From Candidatus Babeliales bacterium (GTDB lineage: Bacteria; Babelota; Babeliae; Babelales; Vermiphilaceae): 32,116 nt of DNA. The stretch's first letter is position 1. Each line of letters opens with the position of its first letter. Of this stretch, positions 21,998 to 29,843 are shown in pieces. The stretch lies in assembly GCA_020050795.1 (NCBI GenBank), contig JAGVKD010000001.1:1-32116 (forward strand), written 5' to 3'. The notes below the pieces were generated by a model, which was not told where the DNA came from, did not search any database, and was given only the letters and a program-made list of their open reading frames with translations. A program made the translations under genes and the position numbers.

Positions 21998-22783
21998 TTA
22001 AATAAAATCCAACTGCTTTTTGAGTCTCTTGATACCACGCCACATGAAGAACACAATGAATCCCACAAGTGCCGCAAGGCATAGCCAGTAATTCACATAG
22101 CCTTCTTGGCCGAGCAATGATACACGAGTTATTTCCATCACGTAGGTGAGTGGATTGAGTAAGTTAATATAGGCAAGTGTTGGAGAAAATCCATACAACA
22201 CATACCATGAAAACTGAAAGCCACCCAAGAACCACATTGGATAAATAAATCGCATCCAGACACTGCCGATAGTCTCAAGTCCCTTCACATAACTCGTTAC
22301 CCAAACAATTAACGCGCCATAAAGAAAGTTCGTGATGACAAGTGCCACCAAAAATTTAAGCACATGCATATTGCTCAAATCAAATTGATTCCACAGAACC
22401 AATTTGCTAAGCGGAACAATACACAATGTGAGTGGAATTGCGCTCAGTGAATAGTTGAGAAAAAGGCGAATAAAGACAAATGATGTTGGCATTGGCAATG
22501 TTGAGTAGAAAGAAATAATGCGATCTCCCTCAAAATCACTCACCAAATTCATCACACTTGGAAACACCTCAAACAAACCCGCACTGGCACACACACCGGC
22601 AACCATAAAGCTGCCGTAAGCCGATTCGATACCAAACGCTGGCATCAAATATCCCGTTACGGCAACAACAGTAACTGCCCAAATGCTCAAGTCTATAAGT
22701 TTTGCCCAAAACACTCGTCTGAACAAAAGAAAGTCTGTTAAAAGCAGTTGACCTAAAATAGAAGAATATCTCAATATATTCAT
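21998..22783 (-). CDS. ABC-2 type transporter permease, first paralog
   Basis: 261 residues with ATG 22783 (MNILRYSSILGQLLLTDFLL), 11 bases after the ATPase gene stop, so it is the natural partner of that ATPase. About six helices. Landmarks are GYLMPAFGIESAYGSFMVAG, SDFEGDRIISFYSTLPMPTS, FVFIRLFLNYSLSAIP, NPLTYVMEITRVSLLGQEGY and RLKKQLDFI. ABC-2 permeases act as dimers; with three paralogs beside one ATPase, mixed dimers are possible. Substrate unknown. Confidence 0.9.
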   Translation of the reverse strand: MNILRYSSILGQLLLTDFLLFRRVFWAKLIDLSIWAVTVVAVTGYLMPAFGIESAYGSFMVAGVCASAGLFEVFPSVMNLVSDFEGDRIISFYSTLPMPTSFVFIRLFLNYSLSAIPLTLCIVPLSKLVLWNQFDLSNMHVLKFLVALVITNFLYGALIVWVTSYVKGLETIGSVWMRFIYPMWFLGGFQFSWYVLYGFSPTLAYINLLNPLTYVMEITRVSLLGQEGYVNYWLCLAALVGFIVFFMWRGIKRLKKQLDFI

Positions 22784-22794
22784 TATTATTCCTA

Positions 22795-23553
22795 TTACTC
22801 GTCTTGACCGTCTTGCGGTTTAGTCAAATGTAAGAACACATCTTCAAGGCGCTCTTTTTCAAATGACTTCATCAAGTTTTGTGGTGTATCAATTAATTTC
22901 ACCACGCCATTATCAAGCACACAGACGCGATCTGAAAGTTGCTCCGCTTCTTCAAGATAGTGTGTTGTGAGCAACACGCTCATTCCCTCATTGCGCAACT
23001 CTTTGATGTAGTACCACAATTGATTGCGGACACCAGGATCAAGCGCAACGGTTGGCTCGTCGAAAATCACAATCTTCGGACGATGCATCAACGTACGCGC
23101 AATCAGATAGCGCTGCTTCCAGCCACCAGAAAGAGATGGGCTTGTTTTATCAAGATATTTGCGAATACCTAAATTCTTTTCAAGCTCATTCATCCGCTGA
23201 TGAATCTCATCTTCAGTCATGCCAAAATAGCGACCGGCAAATTCAAGATTCTGACGAAGTGTCAAAAGTGGATTCAAATTTGGTCGCTGCGGGCAAAAAC
23301 CAAGATTGCGGCGATATTCGGGAATGTTTTTATAAATCGAGGTCCCTTGAAAAAGCACATCACCTTTTGTTGGTGGACGTAGAGTCCCTACAATCGAAGA
23401 AAGGGTTGTTTTACCTGCGCCATTGACGCCAAGCAAGCTGACGATTTCTCCGGGATACATATCAAGAGAAACGCCCTTTAGAGCATATTTATCATCGTTG
23501 CCGTATTTCTTATATACGTCTTTAATCTGCAACAATGGAATACGGGAATTCAT
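22795..23553 (-). CDS. ABC transporter ATP-binding protein
   Basis: The 252-residue nucleotide-binding subunit that powers the adjoining permeases. Walker A is GVNGAGKTT (about residues 42-50), the Q-loop lies in GFCPQRPNLNPL, and the signature reads LSGGWKQRYLIARTL (W in place of the common Q/M). Walker B with D-loop is KIVIFDEPTVALDPG and the switch histidine is in LLTTHYLEEAEQL. The DrrA/NatA-like sequence order, with a short C-terminal extension after RVCVLDNG, fits drug or polymer exporters. ATG 23553 has AAAGGG upstream. It is first in the operon and follows a 340-base leader region with a possible short peptide and hairpin. Confidence 0.95.
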   Translation of the reverse strand: MNSRIPLLQIKDVYKKYGNDDKYALKGVSLDMYPGEIVSLLGVNGAGKTTLSSIVGTLRPPTKGDVLFQGTSIYKNIPEYRRNLGFCPQRPNLNPLLTLRQNLEFAGRYFGMTEDEIHQRMNELEKNLGIRKYLDKTSPSLSGGWKQRYLIARTLMHRPKIVIFDEPTVALDPGVRNQLWYYIKELRNEGMSVLLTTHYLEEAEQLSDRVCVLDNGVVKLIDTPQNLMKSFEKERLEDVFLHLTKPQDGQDE

Positions 23554-23894
23554 AGAAAAAACCCTTTATTAATTCTTCCCATAGCACGCATACACGCGCG
23601 CAATAGAGTAGAAAAAAAACTGCACCCTTTTTATGTCAAAAAGGAGCATACATAAAACATATAATTGTAAGGAAAAGAAAAATCGCTTTGAGATAGAAAT
23701 ATCCAAAAACGATAGGGGAAATGACTGTAGCTTGGAATAGCTAAGCAGGTGAAACAGAGATTTTCATGAAGCATACCTCCGGAAAATATAGCGGAGTCAC
23801 AAAGTTTATTATTTCTTCAAATTAACAGGGAACATCCGGGCTGTCAACGGGAATTATCTATTCTGGCCGGCTGTTTCAAGCTGTCATCTGATCA
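23554..23894 (-). other. Gene-free leader region upstream of the ABC operon
   Basis: 341 bases without a convincing gene. On the minus strand, in order, it has an AT-rich possible promoter zone (about 23785-23830, with CTATATTTT), a perfect GGAGGT with an 8-codon frame (23741-23767), and a weak hairpin CCTTTTT/AAAAAGG (23626-23644) leading toward an 8-T run (23612-23619). This resembles an attenuation layout but is not proven. A 47-codon frame also exists and is judged unlikely. Confidence 0.45.
23741..23767 (-). CDS. Possible leader peptide MKISVSPA
   Basis: ATG 23767 follows the perfect Shine-Dalgarno GGAGGT (23775-23780) by seven bases and is read for eight codons to TAG. It lies 188 bases before the ABC ATPase gene on the same strand. 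The codon content (serine, proline, alanine) shows no clear run of a regulatory amino acid. Could be chance in a short region. Confidence 0.3.
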   Translation of the reverse strand: MKISVSPA

Positions 23895-24344
23895 TTATTC
23901 TGCATCGGTATCAAACATCGCAGGCCACTCTAAAGACGTTTCTGATCTTTTTTTCAATGCAATGACCATTGATTCAACCTTATTAAAACGCGTAAATAAC
24001 TCGCCTAAGTTTTTTTCGAGTTTACCGAATTGCTCAACTAGTGTCAGAACATGTCCCTTAAGCTCTTCAAATCTCTCTTGAGCTGCCTGATCGCTCAATA
24101 CTCGATCCTGCTGCAATTCTTGTGTCATCTGCGCAAACTGTATTTTGTTGGTACGAATAACCTCTTCAGAAATCGATAGACGACGACCTCGCTCATGCAC
24201 TGAAGAATCAAAAGTTTCTGGTTTAACTCTTTGCATATCTGCGACAGTTGGTCGCTGGGGTTGGCCATTTCTCGGCTTACCTTGCATTGCAAAATTAGTA
24301 TGAACTATAGAGAGAAGAGCGAGTGCAGCTATGTTTTTTTTCAT
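23895..24344 (-). CDS. Secreted coiled-coil protein of unknown function (149 aa)
   Basis: Signal peptide MKKNIAALALLSIVHTNFAM, then a proline/arginine-rich linker (QGKPRNGQPQRPTVADM) and about 90 residues of strongly helical, Q/E/L-rich sequence. That part contains IQFAQMTQELQQDRVLSDQA and LTLVEQFGKLEKNLGELFTRFNKVESM-type heptads (read in pieces, for example LVEQFGKLEKNLGELFTRFN). The end is acidic (MFDTDAE). Start ATG 24344 has AAAAGGAAAA nine bases upstream. No enzyme motif. Expected periplasmic or exported; trimeric or dimeric coiled coil likely. The gene stands alone. Confidence 0.75.
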   Translation of the reverse strand: MKKNIAALALLSIVHTNFAMQGKPRNGQPQRPTVADMQRVKPETFDSSVHERGRRLSISEEVIRTNKIQFAQMTQELQQDRVLSDQAAQERFEELKGHVLTLVEQFGKLEKNLGELFTRFNKVESMVIALKKRSETSLEWPAMFDTDAE

Positions 24345-24444
24345 TTTTATTTTCCTTTTATTTTTTTATTTCATGAAAAATGCAACACAATGCTACACAT
24401 CTGCGCAAATCAATTGCTAGATATTTATGATAAAAAACAAAAAA

Positions 24445-24464
24445 GGGCACCAAATACGGTGCCC
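24445..24464 (-). terminator. Intrinsic terminator after the spoIID-like gene
   Basis: GGGCACC (24445-24451) and GGTGCCC (24458-24464) form a 7-bp stem, lengthened by A-T pairs, with loop AAATAC. On the minus strand TTTTTTGTTTTTT follows. Confidence 0.9.
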
Positions 24465-24484
24465 TTGCCTATTCTTTTTTTAAA

Positions 24485-25975
24485 CTATTTCAATTTTTTG
24501 TATTCAGTGCCTGGATAGTAGAAAGACAAAATTTGTTTGTAATCATACCCATCACGAACCATTTCCCGCGCACCCCACTGACACAAGCCCATATGATGCC
24601 CACGTCCACGTCCAGAGAAAATAATCTTGGTACCTTTTTTGCGCACATTAAAGCAGCAGCTTTTCACATCATCCATCATAGAATAAAACCGCTTACCAGT
24701 TACTGTTAACGGCCGCACTGCATTTTTGACCGTCACTTCTTTCACAAGACCTGCCTCATCTTTTTTAGTCACGCGCACATCACGAACCCGTGCAATCGGT
24801 CCAATGTGTGCTGTGATTTTTTTTTCAAACTGGTGCAAATCATACTCAGCCTGCCATGCATAGATCCTGCATTTTTTGCAAAACGTACAGGCATATTCAC
24901 GTGCTAAATAGGGAGCACCGGCAAAATTAAAATCTGATATGTGAGCGGGAATCACACCACCACAACACATATCAAACATCGCAATAATTGGCGTGTCTTC
25001 ATAACTGAGAAAGATACCGCGTGTTTCATCCACTGCGCGTTGTCTGACTGCACAATCATGCACACCAGTATATGTTTGATGCACATTAGTGTTGCGCACG
25101 TGATAGGGTAGTTTCGTTTTTTTCGCGCGCATTACCATTGAAATCACATAACTTCGCGATGCAACTGCACAGACCTTATTGATCTCAAGCGGCCATCCTG
25201 GCCAGCTTTCTGTCCGCAATACTGAAAAGACATATTGCTCAATATCAAGACAATTAATGAGCAAACTTTTATCGCCTTGATTGTTGATTAAAAAGCCACC
25301 GTCATAATCATTACCTTCGAATTTGATGTAATCAACTTGTGGACGAATATATAACCGATCATGAGTGAATTTTTTGCCGTCAAGATAGAGCTCGTCACCC
25401 TTACGCACAAACAATAAAGAGTCTCGATTGACACGCCATTTTTTCTTGGGAACTTTCGGATCCCAGATGACAAAGCCGTCGGGTGAATCCAGTTTCCACA
25501 TGCCATCACTCTCTAATTGTGCCAGAAGAACGCGAATCGTAATTGGTTTATCTTTTTTCAGTTCGCTCACCTTGGGAATAGCGTCCACTTCAGGCAGTTG
25601 TTCAACTACTTCTTCTTGCTCAAATGTTTTTTCTGGCTTCAAATAGGGCTTTGCGCGAGCCATCGGAATAATTGAAAACTCATCATCTAACTTAAAAACT
25701 GCAACGGTATTGGTGTAGCGCTTATCATCCTGGTAGAGCGCACCTTCTATCGGTGTAACGAGAATCACATCATACTCAACTGGGCGGCCGTCAATATAGA
25801 ATGCGCCGTCAACAATTGAGAGCTCGATCGATTTTTTTATAACTTTTTTTTGTTTTGATTCGTCCCGTGTAGCAATAAAAAAACCCGCGTCTGAACGAAG
25901 CGTGAGATTCGTTTGCGCGGAGAGAGAAAAGATTGCTAGGCACAGAAGAATAAATAGTTTACCACGTAATACCAT
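24485..25975 (-). CDS. SpoIID/LytB-domain cell-wall protein with signal peptide
   Basis: SpoIID proteins cut peptidoglycan glycan strands at sites where stem peptides were removed; outside spore formers they act in division or wall remodelling. The 496 residues begin MVLRGKLFILLCLAIFSLSA, a signal peptide. The first 230 residues are a family-variable part. The core then shows LDIEQYVFSVLRTESWPGWP (with the catalytic-type E in R-T-E), the stretch ending NKVCAVASRSYVISM, and the end motif GRGRGHHMGLCQWGAREMV. An insert with CCGG and ACTFCKKCRIY adds many cysteines. ATG 25975 overlaps the end of the RNase H gene by 17 bases, so translation is probably coupled. No sporulation gene is otherwise visible. 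Confidence 0.9.
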   Translation of the reverse strand: MVLRGKLFILLCLAIFSLSAQTNLTLRSDAGFFIATRDESKQKKVIKKSIELSIVDGAFYIDGRPVEYDVILVTPIEGALYQDDKRYTNTVAVFKLDDEFSIIPMARAKPYLKPEKTFEQEEVVEQLPEVDAIPKVSELKKDKPITIRVLLAQLESDGMWKLDSPDGFVIWDPKVPKKKWRVNRDSLLFVRKGDELYLDGKKFTHDRLYIRPQVDYIKFEGNDYDGGFLINNQGDKSLLINCLDIEQYVFSVLRTESWPGWPLEINKVCAVASRSYVISMVMRAKKTKLPYHVRNTNVHQTYTGVHDCAVRQRAVDETRGIFLSYEDTPIIAMFDMCCGGVIPAHISDFNFAGAPYLAREYACTFCKKCRIYAWQAEYDLHQFEKKITAHIGPIARVRDVRVTKKDEAGLVKEVTVKNAVRPLTVTGKRFYSMMDDVKSCCFNVRKKGTKIIFSGRGRGHHMGLCQWGAREMVRDGYDYKQILSFYYPGTEYKKLK

Positions 25976-26474
25976 TGTTGCTCATCACTGTAATAAATTC
26001 TTGTGGCACAGGAAGTTTTTTATCCACTCCCACATTTGCCATACGATCTGCCTCAACATTGTCGGTACGCAATACATGATGTATTTCACCATTACATTCG
26101 GCAAGCCATTTTTTGCCAAGTTCATTGAGCGATTTAAGCTCGAGCTTACGCACCTTATACGTTCCTCTCAGCTGCTGCACAACAAGTTGAGAATCGGAAA
26201 TGACATGGAGTGTATCACCCTTTGCAATCATTTTTTTGACAAAAAAAAGCCCTAACAACAACGCATAATATTCTGCCTCATTGTTAGTGCGTATGCCTAA
26301 ATAAAATCCCTGCTCAAGTGCAAACTCGCTATCTTTGAGTAGGTAGATGCCCGCACCAGAATGGCCTGGATTATTGCGCGATGCACCGTCAATAAATAAT
26401 TTCCAATGATTGTGCGGTGTGCTATGCGCAGTATCATGCGACTCTGGCATGTCAAAAAGTGTTAATTGTTTCAT
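25959..26474 (-). CDS. RNase HI-like ribonuclease
   Basis: 171 residues. After a short polar N-terminus comes the RNase H fold with catalytic acids in place: LFIDGASRNNPG (D), NNEAEYYALLLGL (E), VISDSQLVVQQLRG (D) and RTDNVEADRMAN (D). The pattern G-A-S-x-x-N-P-G and S-D-S-x-L-V is that of the YpdQ/RnhA-like reverse-transcriptase-type RNase H branch, and it lacks the basic handle of E. coli RNase HI. It would remove RNA from RNA-DNA hybrids. Its ATG at 26474 overlaps the preceding zinc-ribbon gene by four bases (ATGA), giving a three-gene overlapping unit with spoIID. Confidence 0.9.
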   Translation of the reverse strand: MKQLTLFDMPESHDTAHSTPHNHWKLFIDGASRNNPGHSGAGIYLLKDSEFALEQGFYLGIRTNNEAEYYALLLGLFFVKKMIAKGDTLHVISDSQLVVQQLRGTYKVRKLELKSLNELGKKWLAECNGEIHHVLRTDNVEADRMANVGVDKKLPVPQEFITVMSNNGITW

Positions 26475-27211
26475 GGTTTTACTACTTCATTCTCCAGATT
26501 GGCCCCCATCGCTTTTGGCTGATACAAAAGTCGATAGCAACTTTTGCATGTCAGTAATGCTTTGCGTCTGAGTCTCAATATATCCTGCCCATTGATTGTC
26601 GCAAAACAGCCACTGCACGTTCCATCTTCCTCTGGAACAACAGGATCATCAATACGGGATCGCATTGATTCATATTGCTCCAACCATTCTTCGGGAACAA
26701 ATTCTTTTTTTGCAGGACGGTCATGCTCGATGGCATTAAATTCAGCTTGCAGCGTTTCAATTTTTGCCAAAACATCCGCATGTTCTTGCGAAATCGTAGC
26801 CAATTCTACTGAGTCCTGCTGTTGCACCCGCTCAAATTCTTTTTGTGTTGTTTCAACTTTATTCCACAACCCAAGGAGAACTTTTTCACTCTCATGCTGT
26901 GCATGCTTGAGATGATTAACTTCTTTTTCCAAAGATTCATATGAGCGAGCATCACGCACGGTATCAAGCTGCGTACGCTTTGCTTTTTCTTGTGCATCGA
27001 GAGATTTCATTTCAAGCTCTTGCGCGTCAACTTGCTTGCGCAAGTCACGCACCTGTGCCTGAATCTGTTCAGCATGCCGGGCACGTTCCCGCTTTTTGCG
27101 ATCAAGATCTGCCGCTACCACTTGGGCCGCTACAATATCCTTGTGCAATTTCTGTAACTTTTGATCAAAGGTGATTAGGTCGATAAACGCCTTGAATGGC
27201 TGCGTTTCCAT
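26471..27211 (-). CDS. Coiled-coil C4 zinc-ribbon protein (DUF164 family)
   Basis: 246 residues. Residues 10-180 are a long charged antiparallel coiled coil (LKHAQHESEKVLLGLWNKVE and similar). The end holds a zinc ribbon, CSGCFATINGQDILRLRRKA then CKSCYRLLYQP (C-x2-C ... C-x2-C), typical of the HP0958/CT398-like DUF164 proteins. Relatives act as chaperones or RNA/protein adaptors in motility or secretion and often lie beside an RNase H-like gene, as here. Start ATG 27211 with GGAAGGA upstream. First gene of the overlapping unit, 35 bases after tRNA-Ile2. Confidence 0.88.
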   Translation of the reverse strand: METQPFKAFIDLITFDQKLQKLHKDIVAAQVVAADLDRKKRERARHAEQIQAQVRDLRKQVDAQELEMKSLDAQEKAKRTQLDTVRDARSYESLEKEVNHLKHAQHESEKVLLGLWNKVETTQKEFERVQQQDSVELATISQEHADVLAKIETLQAEFNAIEHDRPAKKEFVPEEWLEQYESMRSRIDDPVVPEEDGTCSGCFATINGQDILRLRRKALLTCKSCYRLLYQPKAMGANLENEVVKP

Positions 27212-27246
27212 GATGAGTCCTTCCCTTTTTGTTGGCAGCGCTAATA

Positions 27247-27323
27247 TGGTGGGCCCACCAGGGCTTGAACCTGGGACCTCTCGGTTATGAGCCGATTGCT
27301 CTAACCAACTGAGCTATGGGCCC
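27247..27323 (-). tRNA. tRNA with CAT anticodon, probably tRNA-Ile2 (lysidine)
   Basis: A 77-base minus-strand cloverleaf with encoded CCA: acceptor arms GGGCCCA and TGGGCCC, D arm GCTCAGTTGGTTAGAGC, anticodon loop CTCATAA (CAT) and T arm with GGTTCAAGCCC. The GGGCCCATAGCTCAG start is like isoleucine tRNAs that read AUA after TilS converts C34 to lysidine. Methionine identity cannot be excluded. Unlike the other two tRNAs here it lacks the 3'-linked palindromic repeat. Confidence 0.88.
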
Positions 27324-27375
27324 CGCCACATTTTTCAAGATTTGAATGAGAAAGATCATGTCTTTCTGCTTCTAA

Positions 27376-27404
27376 AGAATACCGGATAACTGCTTTTTTG
27401 TGAA
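27376..27404 (-). promoter_or_regulatory. Promoter of the tRNA-Ile2 transcript
   Basis: Minus-strand TTCACA (27399-27404) and TATTCT (27376-27381) with a 17-base gap, 52 bases before the tRNA. The same -10 sequence is used before serS. Confidence 0.5.
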
Positions 27405-27420
27405 GTAAAAAAGAGTGACC

Positions 27421-27690
27421 CTATGGCAATGGCATTTGATCAACAGCCCATTTGGCCACCGCATGAGATACATACGAAACACCTGGCACATAAAACATCG
27501 TTTGTACTATGCCATGACCAACCCACGCTGCTCCTCGATAAACCTGCTGGGGACCCTTTTGGCAGCCACATTTTTTGTAACAGATTGCTGCTTTAACAAG
27601 AGGGTCATTTGGATCTATCAAATCACCGAGCCCATAATGTGCAACCAAAGGTTGAATAGTAAAACATATCATGAGTACATACTTTTTCAT
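27421..27690 (-). CDS. Small secreted/membrane-associated protein (89 aa)
   Basis: Start chosen at ATG 27690: AAGGA lies five bases upstream and it opens the signal peptide MKKYVLMICFTIQPLVAHYG. The frame is open 10 codons further, but that would bury the signal. The mature part has a cysteine cluster ICYKKCGCQKG, then a glycine/aromatic hydrophobic stretch GAAWVGHGIVQTMFYVPGVS that may associate with membranes. No family recognised. It follows the 88-residue gene by 14 bases, the last of the phosphohexomutase-nfo-GAPDH run. Confidence 0.65.
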   Translation of the reverse strand: MKKYVLMICFTIQPLVAHYGLGDLIDPNDPLVKAAICYKKCGCQKGPQQVYRGAAWVGHGIVQTMFYVPGVSYVSHAVAKWAVDQMPLP

Positions 27691-27704
27691 CGATATCCTT
27701 GTTT

Positions 27705-27971
27705 TCACTGAATTGCACATCTTAACATCAACCCGCCCACATCTTCATCCGCATCTTGATCATGCAGCACTACAGGATGAGCAACCCCTACTGGTTGATA
27801 ATGCCCAGGAATTCCTTGATCCTCAACTACAGCCATTTGTACTCGGCGCCCCTGAGGATCTCTCATGAGCACTATACGCGGCATCTGTGCTTGTTGCGTT
27901 ACCTCTTGTCGTCCACCATATGCCATCAAATAACTACTCGCCAAAATGAAAATCAATAATTCTTTATTCAC
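27705..27971 (-). CDS. Small probable secreted protein (88 aa)
   Basis: GTG 27971 lies six bases after the GAPDH stop and begins MNKELLIFILASSYLMAYGG, a plausible signal peptide; the Shine-Dalgarno sequence is weak, so translational coupling to GAPDH is likely. The rest is polar, with MPRIVLMRDPQGRRVQMAVV and an acidic QDADEDVGG near the end. No family seen. Similar in size to the next gene but not obviously related. Confidence 0.55.
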   Translation of the reverse strand: MNKELLIFILASSYLMAYGGRQEVTQQAQMPRIVLMRDPQGRRVQMAVVEDQGIPGHYQPVGVAHPVVLHDQDADEDVGGLMLRCAIQ

Positions 27972-27977
27972 GAATAA

Positions 27978-28988
27978 TCACTTTGTCGTATAGAGTAAAA
28001 AGTCCTTTAAACGAACACTATATGCCCATTCATTATCGTACCAACCAAATATATTGGCAAGATTGCCCTGAACATTTGTCAGCAGCCCATCAATGATCAC
28101 TGAATAGCTGGATCCTGCATAATCAGATGAAACAAGTGGCTCCATAGAAACATGCATGATATTTTTCATGGGACCCGCTGCCGCCTTTTTGCACGCAGCA
28201 TGAATCTCTTCAACCGTTACCCGTTTTTGCGCAACAAAGGCCAAATCAATGAGCGAAACTTTTGCGACAGGAACTCGGATTGCGATACCATTTATTTTTC
28301 CTGCTAACTCAGGCATCACCTTTGAAAGCATTTTCATCGCGCCCGTTGTAGTCGGAATAATGTTGATTGCCGCCGCACGCGCCATCCGCAAATCTCGCCC
28401 CTCAACTTCGTCAAGCAACACCTGTGAATTGGTGTAGGCATGGATGGTAGTCATCGAACCAGTTGAGATACCAAACGTATCCTGCATCACTTTCAGCATG
28501 GGGATCACTGCATTGGTTGTGCAGCTACCAAGAGAGACAATTTTGTCTTTTTTCGAATTAAAACTTTTTTGATTAAGACCCATAATGATTGATGCATCTT
28601 CATCCTTTCCGGGTGCCGTAATTAATACCGCCTTGGCTCCGGCATCCAAATGTTTTTGTGCACCTTCGCGTGTGGTAAAATGGCCGGACGATTCGACCAC
28701 CCAATCAATCTTTAACTTTTTCCATGGCAGACGAGCAGGATCAACTTCGCTCAAAATTTTAATACGTTTGCCATCAATAATTAGTTCATCTTTTGCAAAA
28801 GATATTGAGCCGGGATAGGTCCCCATCAAGCTGTCATATTTTGTCATGTGCGCGAGCGATTCGCGATTTGCAGGTCCAATATTAATAGCAACCAAATCTA
28901 AATGCTTGGCCGCCTTTGGATCACTCAATACGGCGCGGAGGAAATTTCTTCCTATTCTGCCAAAACCGCTAATTGCAATACGTGTCAT
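27978..28988 (-). CDS. gap: Type I glyceraldehyde-3-phosphate dehydrogenase
   Basis: GAPDH converts glyceraldehyde-3-phosphate plus phosphate to 1,3-bisphosphoglycerate in glycolysis. 336 residues with IAISGFGRIGRNFLRAVL, the active site SLGSCTTNAVIPMLK (catalytic cysteine), MTTIHAYTNSQ (catalytic H), RAAAINIIPTTTGA, NGIAIRVPV and WYDNEWAYS. Two departures from the common form: after strand two the usual N-D is N-I (VAINIGPANRES), losing the aspartate that binds the NAD ribose, and S-C-T-T-N-C reads S-C-T-T-N-A. NADP use or dual specificity is therefore possible; erythrose-4-phosphate dehydrogenase is a less likely alternative. Start ATG 28988 with AAGGATGAG upstream, 15 bases after nfo. Confidence 0.94.
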   Translation of the reverse strand: MTRIAISGFGRIGRNFLRAVLSDPKAAKHLDLVAINIGPANRESLAHMTKYDSLMGTYPGSISFAKDELIIDGKRIKILSEVDPARLPWKKLKIDWVVESSGHFTTREGAQKHLDAGAKAVLITAPGKDEDASIIMGLNQKSFNSKKDKIVSLGSCTTNAVIPMLKVMQDTFGISTGSMTTIHAYTNSQVLLDEVEGRDLRMARAAAINIIPTTTGAMKMLSKVMPELAGKINGIAIRVPVAKVSLIDLAFVAQKRVTVEEIHAACKKAAAGPMKNIMHVSMEPLVSSDYAGSSYSVIIDGLLTNVQGNLANIFGWYDNEWAYSVRLKDFLLYTTK

Positions 28989-29003
28989 CTCTCATCCTTT
29001 TTT

Positions 29004-29834
29004 TTACTGCACATGCCAAGAACGAACCAATTGAACCATTGCCCTTTGGTCCGCATACTCTACCAAAGGAAGTTCCATTAACAGGGGAATGTGAGCCAAT
29101 TTTTCATGCAACACAAAATTCTTGAGCGCTTCCTGCCCAATAGCACCATCACCTATCATCTCATGTCGATCAATCCGAGAGCCACAATTTTTTTTCGTAT
29201 CATTCAGATGAAATAATTCAATATTGGAAATACCAACCGTTTCATCCAATAACCGAATAAAGGATTCCTGTTCACTCAGATCAGCTATGTTATACCCATA
29301 GGCATAAGCATGGGCTGTGTCGATACAAAAACGAACTTTTTCTGGTTTATCTAATTTTTTACGCAACAGATAAAAATCTTGTAAACTACTTCCCACGGTC
29401 AGATTCCCATGGGCTGTGTTCTCAAGCAGAATCACAATTTCATTTTCTAATTTGACTAAATCATTGAGGCTGCGCGCTAACGCATCTATTCCTTCAATGC
29501 GTTCTGTGGCCCCATTTGCAGAACCGGGATGCAATACAATGTGAGTCATTTCCAACTTTTTGACTGTGTCGAGTTCACGCTGCAACGCACGATGACCATT
29601 GTAGTTCAGACTTGCTAAATTGACCCAGTAGGATATGTGCGCATAGAGATCTTCAAACCTTTCTCTACGTATGCGCAAGAATGCATCAATATCATCTTTG
29701 GAAGGAGAAATCGTTTTGTGCGTCGATTGAGCCACCAAAAAACATTGAAAAGTATCTAAATCAAGACGAATCGCCTCTTCGATCATATCGACGAGCGATG
29801 TCTGAAAACGTAAATGTAGGCCAACCTTACGCAC
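29004..29834 (-). CDS. nfo: Endonuclease IV (AP endonuclease)
   Basis: Nfo cuts DNA 5' to abasic sites in base excision repair. The 276-residue TIM barrel keeps the metal ligands: YAHISYWVNLA, IVLHPGS, ILLENTA, CIDTAHAYAYGYN, FHLNDTKKNCGSRIDRHEMI and LLMELP, giving the His, Asp and Glu set for three zinc ions. GTG 29834 is supported by AAGGAG five bases upstream. The gap to the phosphohexomutase stop is nine bases, so they share a transcript despite unrelated roles. Confidence 0.95.
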   Translation of the reverse strand: MRKVGLHLRFQTSLVDMIEEAIRLDLDTFQCFLVAQSTHKTISPSKDDIDAFLRIRRERFEDLYAHISYWVNLASLNYNGHRALQRELDTVKKLEMTHIVLHPGSANGATERIEGIDALARSLNDLVKLENEIVILLENTAHGNLTVGSSLQDFYLLRKKLDKPEKVRFCIDTAHAYAYGYNIADLSEQESFIRLLDETVGISNIELFHLNDTKKNCGSRIDRHEMIGDGAIGQEALKNFVLHEKLAHIPLLMELPLVEYADQRAMVQLVRSWHVQ

Positions 29835-29843
29835 ACAATCTCC

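Noticed and set aside
21924-22082. N-terminal extension of the second permease paralog
   Set aside because: It overlaps the previous gene by 85 bases and has no counterpart in the paralogs; GTG 21923 gives equal lengths and has a Shine-Dalgarno sequence.
23631-23774. 47-codon minus-strand frame starting MLHENLCFTCLAI
   Set aside because: The ATG touches the GGAGGT directly, leaving no spacing for translation, and the composition is phenylalanine- and serine-rich noise. The 8-codon frame at 23767 fits the Shine-Dalgarno better.
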